In this document: piece after piece, positions 62,501 through 64,000 of the stretch
How the letters are laid out: each line of letters opens with the position of its first letter
How positions within the stretch are numbered: the stretch's first letter is position 1
NCBI RefSeq assembly: GCF_003382565.3
Contig: NZ_CP086253.1
Span: 496,001-560,000 of the forward strand
Direction: 5' to 3'
Length of the DNA stretch: 64,000 nt
From: Pectobacterium aquaticum
GTDB taxonomy: Bacteria; Pseudomonadota; Gammaproteobacteria; Enterobacterales; Enterobacteriaceae
Translations under genes and position numbers: made by a program
The notes under the pieces: model-generated
Told to the model about the DNA's origin: nothing
Seen by the model: the letters and a program-made list of their open reading frames with translations, nothing else
Databases searched by the model: none

Positions 62501-62919
62501 CGCTGTTCACCCTTGCCCTGTTCATTGACCACAAAGCGGGTGCGCAGGCTGGCATGGCGCTGCGCCAACGCGTCAAAAGCAAACTCCAGCGCCGCCACAT
62601 CCAGCGTGCCGGTCAGCCGAAAATAGACCGGCATATTGTAGAGGTGTGATTGCTCTTCGTACTGCTCGATAAACCACAGTCCGCTTTGCGATGACGATAA
62701 CGGGCCAGACGTCGCATTTTGCGGCGTGATGGGGCGCTCAAACGCCTGCTGCGCCGTCAGGCAGCGCACAATGGCGTCTTTGTTTTCCTTAATCGTGCGC
62801 CCAATCTCTGCCGTGATCGCGTCTTTGTTGGACTGCGAAATCAGCTGCCCCTGTGCATTCAACGCCAGACGAACGCCCTGCCGTTCCAGTTGTTTTAACA
62901 GCGTTACGATATCTTTCAT
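56566..62919 (-). CDS. NRPS: docking-C-A-PCP-E-C-PCP
   Basis: A 2117-residue peptide synthetase. Order by motif: TubC-like docking domain (1-55), condensation (HHIISDGWS near 208), adenylation (YTSGSTGLPKGVM near 690, MYGPTE), carrier (LGGDSILS near 1070), epimerisation (HHLVIDAVSW near 1250), second condensation (HHSVIDGWS near 1695) and a second carrier (GVDSLQR near 2067). The second module has no adenylation domain, and the protein ends without thioesterase. By-eye pocket of the first A domain: D, A, M, A, I, M, M, V, T. Presence of the E domain means the first residue is probably incorporated as the D form. Nearby entA suggests a 2,3-dihydroxybenzoyl-peptide siderophore, as in chrysobactin; this is inference. 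Confidence 0.85.
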   Translation of the reverse strand: MKDIVTLLKQLERQGVRLALNAQGQLISQSNKDAITAEIGRTIKENKDAIVRCLTAQQAFERPITPQNATSGPLSSSQSGLWFIEQYEEQSHLYNMPVYFRLTGTLDVAALEFAFDALAQRHASLRTRFVVNEQGKGEQRIDAYQPFVIQHDDFSSLPEAEREARLQQQVKAEISRPFDLTAGDLTRVRLVKMSERVHVLLITQHHIISDGWSVKNMFADFKPAFLACQNRQPYPVEPTQLNYIDYAHWFNSASFLDYHNEFKPFWVERLTGIPEVHSLPLDKPRPAHQNSGGEVIFSAINNDLWDKFKRLCQRYNTSNFIGLHAVFSLMLARISGEKDIVIGSPLAYRERPDIEDVVGFFVNTIVLRTQLQDSQSFVDYLQYCREQDLSAFDHQLYRFEALSEAIGSDRTTAINPIFQVMLVYQAKVDFNDLIPGCDAAEETSPVLPAKTDISVKVTELMGEVRLDWLFATALFERQTIQYYADRFIRLIEAVVEAPETDVWHLPLMEAERFTAVLAESQQLPRSYPQPQLTVTDVVEAMAQRAPQQLAIAFDGEHLTDTLTYAELNRQANRLAHWLHRQGLGEQSLVGVLAKRDRYFVIALLAVWKAGAAYVPLDPDYPPERLRHIITDANLSVILGGDGQQLAQWSAEQCIDLTDPAVVAQWQDLPGDEAPAIPRHAQQLAQVIYTSGSTGLPKGVMIEHGSLINLLDDHRDRIGFTPQSTMFNCMSLSFDAGNMTTLLPLSSGGTLAFGEPNDRAIVQAEQAGATHLILPTALMSILDPQQVNGIQAIGMGGEACPNAVVENWADKVALYNMYGPTECTVTALSTRLRKGQPVTIGKPLTHIQALILDAAGQLCPAGVPGELCLAGLGLARGYLNQPQMTASRFEHITLNDVNNVEHGTATLRIYRTGDKARLLNNGDYEYCGRIDEQIKLRGYRIEPGEIEAQLAAVCPSLKQVKVIVAQVGNRPALVAYGTVKADSSTPEPAAVLIDVAKHLPEYMVPFRLILLEDMPLTPNGKLDTKQLPPVLEASEGDGEADNPLEADVLAIWRSVLNTPLGVEDDFFRLGGDSILSIQLTTRLRSAGYICTVKDVFEAKSVRRLCRVLAQNNRDTGIVAEQGTLEGEFALLPIQRWFREQPLARPEHWNQAAMIQLPDVDTERLTTLLQALMAQHDALRLACDADGQRYLTEVPCPVVSTLDYRQLGDDGLQRAFTALQSEFDPTQGRTMAAALVRHHPQADTAVFLAFHHLVIDAVSWRILVDDLERLYLGEALAPKTSSYRQWGMALHNYATQHADQLAYWQAQEDGVDQAALLAAKDPQGQASAAILTLDAETTGQLVSEANRAFNTEVSDLLLAALTRTLNDLGWGDKARIMLEGHGREAIDPTLDVSRTVGWFTSTYPVCLQDRSDWASLIKSSKEQLRQVPDKGVGFNPLRYHHPQGNSLTLSPIVFNYLGLSVQAAGMWRPVDIAPGCCVSTENKPAEVISLHGGIAGGQLTLRQVGCLNQRGSERLMARLTENLRALTAACLAQLHHGTAFTPSDFPAVALSQTQLDSLSKRYDIDTLLPLSSLQQSMLYHRLRCPQDDAYHLQTPIRYAQALDVEGYRQAWQRQIQRFPALRAALESEWASVQVIVKQAELPFYYQDVAQDADPLAAIERYRQQDLRSGFDLSQPPLLRIACFRLGERDYRVLLSCHHSVIDGWSGPQLLGAVHRDYLLLMRGETFMHGETSAIQSDRAYVDHALHAVAQQSAVDAFWQQRQPLLAQTNDVAMLFAAAGKRADLSQHLTQVEPQVTGVSLNEQDQAALIVFAREVGVTHSIIAQYAWHRLLARSTGDAVSIVGNVLSGRESPIEDVASSVGLYINSLPLALSWQQPVSLQQHLVQLQNELMAMNQHATQSLIALTAGRPRLFNSLFIYENYPAYENRPSAKAEQGQRADEPHRLSPEFSAAYEKVEMPLNLVVREQAGCMLLRFEFDADVLDSAQARRVLMRWHDEVVALINSSPQQPAEMIGHEKAAGSVVAQKTVADSGISQPDTPSAESLLRVWAQTLHLNESGLWSQTLCERGVDSLQRIALAQALSRALAQPVSVALLQRYPSPQALSGYLAQSRVTANEETLS

Positions 62920-62941
62920 GACTTATCACTCTCTCAGCAAA

Positions 62942-63709
62942 TCAGGCCGTCAGCGTTGCCCCGCCATCCACCACCACGTCCTGCATGGTGATGTGGCTGG
63001 CTAGATCGGAAGCCAGAAAAACCACGGTATTGGCGATCTCTTCCGGCTGAGCGATCTTGCCCAGGGGAATTCCCAGTTTGTACTGGTCAGGAAAGCCCGC
63101 GATAGTGCGCTGCTCAGCATCCGCGCTGTGCCACATGCCGCGCTGCATCGGCGTATCCGTCGAGCCCGGCGACACCAGATTGCAGCGCACGCCGTAAGGC
63201 GCTAACTCCAGACCCGCGCAGTGAGACAGGCTGGTGAGCGCCGCTTTCGAGGCACAGTACGCCGCCATTTGCATACGGGGAACATGCGCGGCATTAGAGC
63301 CGACGCAGACAATCGCGCCGCGACGCTGCTGCTTGAAATGCGGCACCAGCGCGTTCAGCAGGTAAAACGCACCGGAGGCGTTAACGTTAATGCACTGGTG
63401 CCAGTCGTCCACGCTCAGCGCGTCGATATCACCGAGACGCAGAATCCCTGCGGCATTGACCAGAACGTCGAGCCCTGTTTCTGCCAACTGCTGGCGACAG
63501 ACCGCCGCCACGCTGTCCGGTTCGCTGATATCCAGCGTCACACAGCTAAACGGATGATCGTCATGTCGGAATGCGCGATCGAAGCCGATCACGTTCGCGC
63601 CCAGCGCGACAAACTGGCGGGCAATGCTTTCGCCAATGCCGCTCGCCGCCCCGGTGACCCAGACAGTCTTGCCGCTGAAATCAAACTGAAGAGGTTGTGC
63701 CTTGTTCAT
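62942..63709 (-). CDS. entA: 2,3-dihydro-2,3-dihydroxybenzoate dehydrogenase
   Basis: A 255-residue short-chain dehydrogenase that makes 2,3-dihydroxybenzoate, the catechol building block of siderophores. NAD-binding TGAASGIGE near residue 19, catalytic Tyr-Lys in 'YCASKAAL', and the EntA-type tail 'FLASDLASHITMQDVVVDGG'. Start chosen at 63709 with AGGG six bases upstream; ATGs at 63712 and 63724 are alternatives. It lies between two NRPS genes, so catechol supply and peptide assembly are transcribed together. Confidence 0.88.
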   Translation of the reverse strand: MNKAQPLQFDFSGKTVWVTGAASGIGESIARQFVALGANVIGFDRAFRHDDHPFSCVTLDISEPDSVAAVCRQQLAETGLDVLVNAAGILRLGDIDALSVDDWHQCINVNASGAFYLLNALVPHFKQQRRGAIVCVGSNAAHVPRMQMAAYCASKAALTSLSHCAGLELAPYGVRCNLVSPGSTDTPMQRGMWHSADAEQRTIAGFPDQYKLGIPLGKIAQPEEIANTVVFLASDLASHITMQDVVVDGGATLTA

Positions 63710-63717
63710 CATTTTCC

Positions 63718-64000
63718 CTACCACACCATTTCCACGCTGTTTTCATCCTGTGACAGCCTGTCGTCCAGGTAGCGGCAGAAGTCGCTGAGCTGGGGATGAT
63801 CGAACACATCAGACACCTTGATGCTGACGGAAAATTCGGCGGCCAGACGATTAACGATCTGGATGGTCTGCAATGACTGCCCGCCCAGTTCGAAGAAGTT
63901 ATCCCGCGATTGGATCCCCGACACACCGAGGATCTGCTGCCAGATGGCGCTGACCCGGTTCTCGGTTTCGCTGGCTAACGCCTGAACAGGTGCCTCGTCG
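63718..64000 (-). CDS. NRPS C-terminal carrier domain (3' end only)
   Basis: The frame is open to the window edge. The visible 93 residues form an NRPS-type carrier domain: 'AIWQQILGVSGIQSRDNFFELGGQSLQTIQIVNRLA', with the phosphopantetheine Ser in GGQS, and end soon after it without thioesterase. The motif is NRPS-like and differs from the EntB aryl-carrier type (LDS). It ends nine bases before the entA start. The rest of the gene lies outside the window. Confidence 0.8.
   Translation of the reverse strand, partial: DEAPVQALASETENRVSAIWQQILGVSGIQSRDNFFELGGQSLQTIQIVNRLAAEFSVSIKVSDVFDHPQLSDFCRYLDDRLSQDENSVEMVW

Overview
The window reads as an enterobacterial chromosome of the soft-rot group, most likely Pectobacterium. 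The right half carries the conserved enterobacterial order yjdC-dsbD-cutA-dcuA-aspA-fxsA-groES-groEL, followed by a catecholate-type NRPS locus with an entA gene. The species call is an inference from gene order and protein resemblance; nothing was searched.

Bases 1 to about 44,340 are the right-hand part of an integrative and conjugative element (ICE) of the SPI-7 / PFGI-1 / ICEHin1056 class (type G mating-pair formation). It sits at the 3' end of a tRNA-Phe gene (pheU position, 44,337-44,412, minus strand), the site also used by SPI-7. The left end of the ICE lies outside the window. Conjugation genes occupy 1-13,007 and are interrupted at 7.0-8.1 kb by an antisense HEPN/zinc-ribbon gene. 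From 13.0 to 24.9 kb lies a cargo zone with defence-like families: a RES protein, an unknown gene plus HTH pair, a ribbon-helix-helix protein behind three palindromes, a large HEPN protein, a PHP+SMC-like ATPase (TrlF-like) and a decayed FRG-domain gene. From 24.9 to 27.6 kb there is mostly non-coding DNA rich in foldable hairpins, including two 183-184 nt direct repeats whose differences preserve pairing. Between the repeats lie a tyrosine recombinase and a winged-helix regulator with its own operators. From 27.6 to 36.4 kb runs a single-direction accessory operon (RadC-like protein, an N6-methylase-like protein and many unknown proteins) ending at a strong terminator. The ICE closes with unknown genes, an SF1 helicase, a relaxase-family TraI protein that has lost its HD metal ligands, and the tyrosine integrase next to pheU.

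The most unusual signal is in the accessory operon. Twelve intergenic gaps each hold a GC-rich hairpin, then an anti-Shine-Dalgarno segment, then a Shine-Dalgarno segment inside a gene-specific hairpin. In most cases the first segment resembles the Shine-Dalgarno segment, so the middle segment could pair with either one. This looks like a repeated translational switch whose sequence differs from gene to gene while its topology is kept.

The right chromosomal part holds housekeeping genes in the expected order and then, on the minus strand, an NRPS assembly line. A 2117-residue enzyme (docking-C-A-PCP-E-C-PCP) overlaps a 704-residue protein made of half a C domain and an A domain. The last carrier domain therefore has no adenylation domain in cis. 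entA lies upstream, and the 3' end of another NRPS gene runs off the window.
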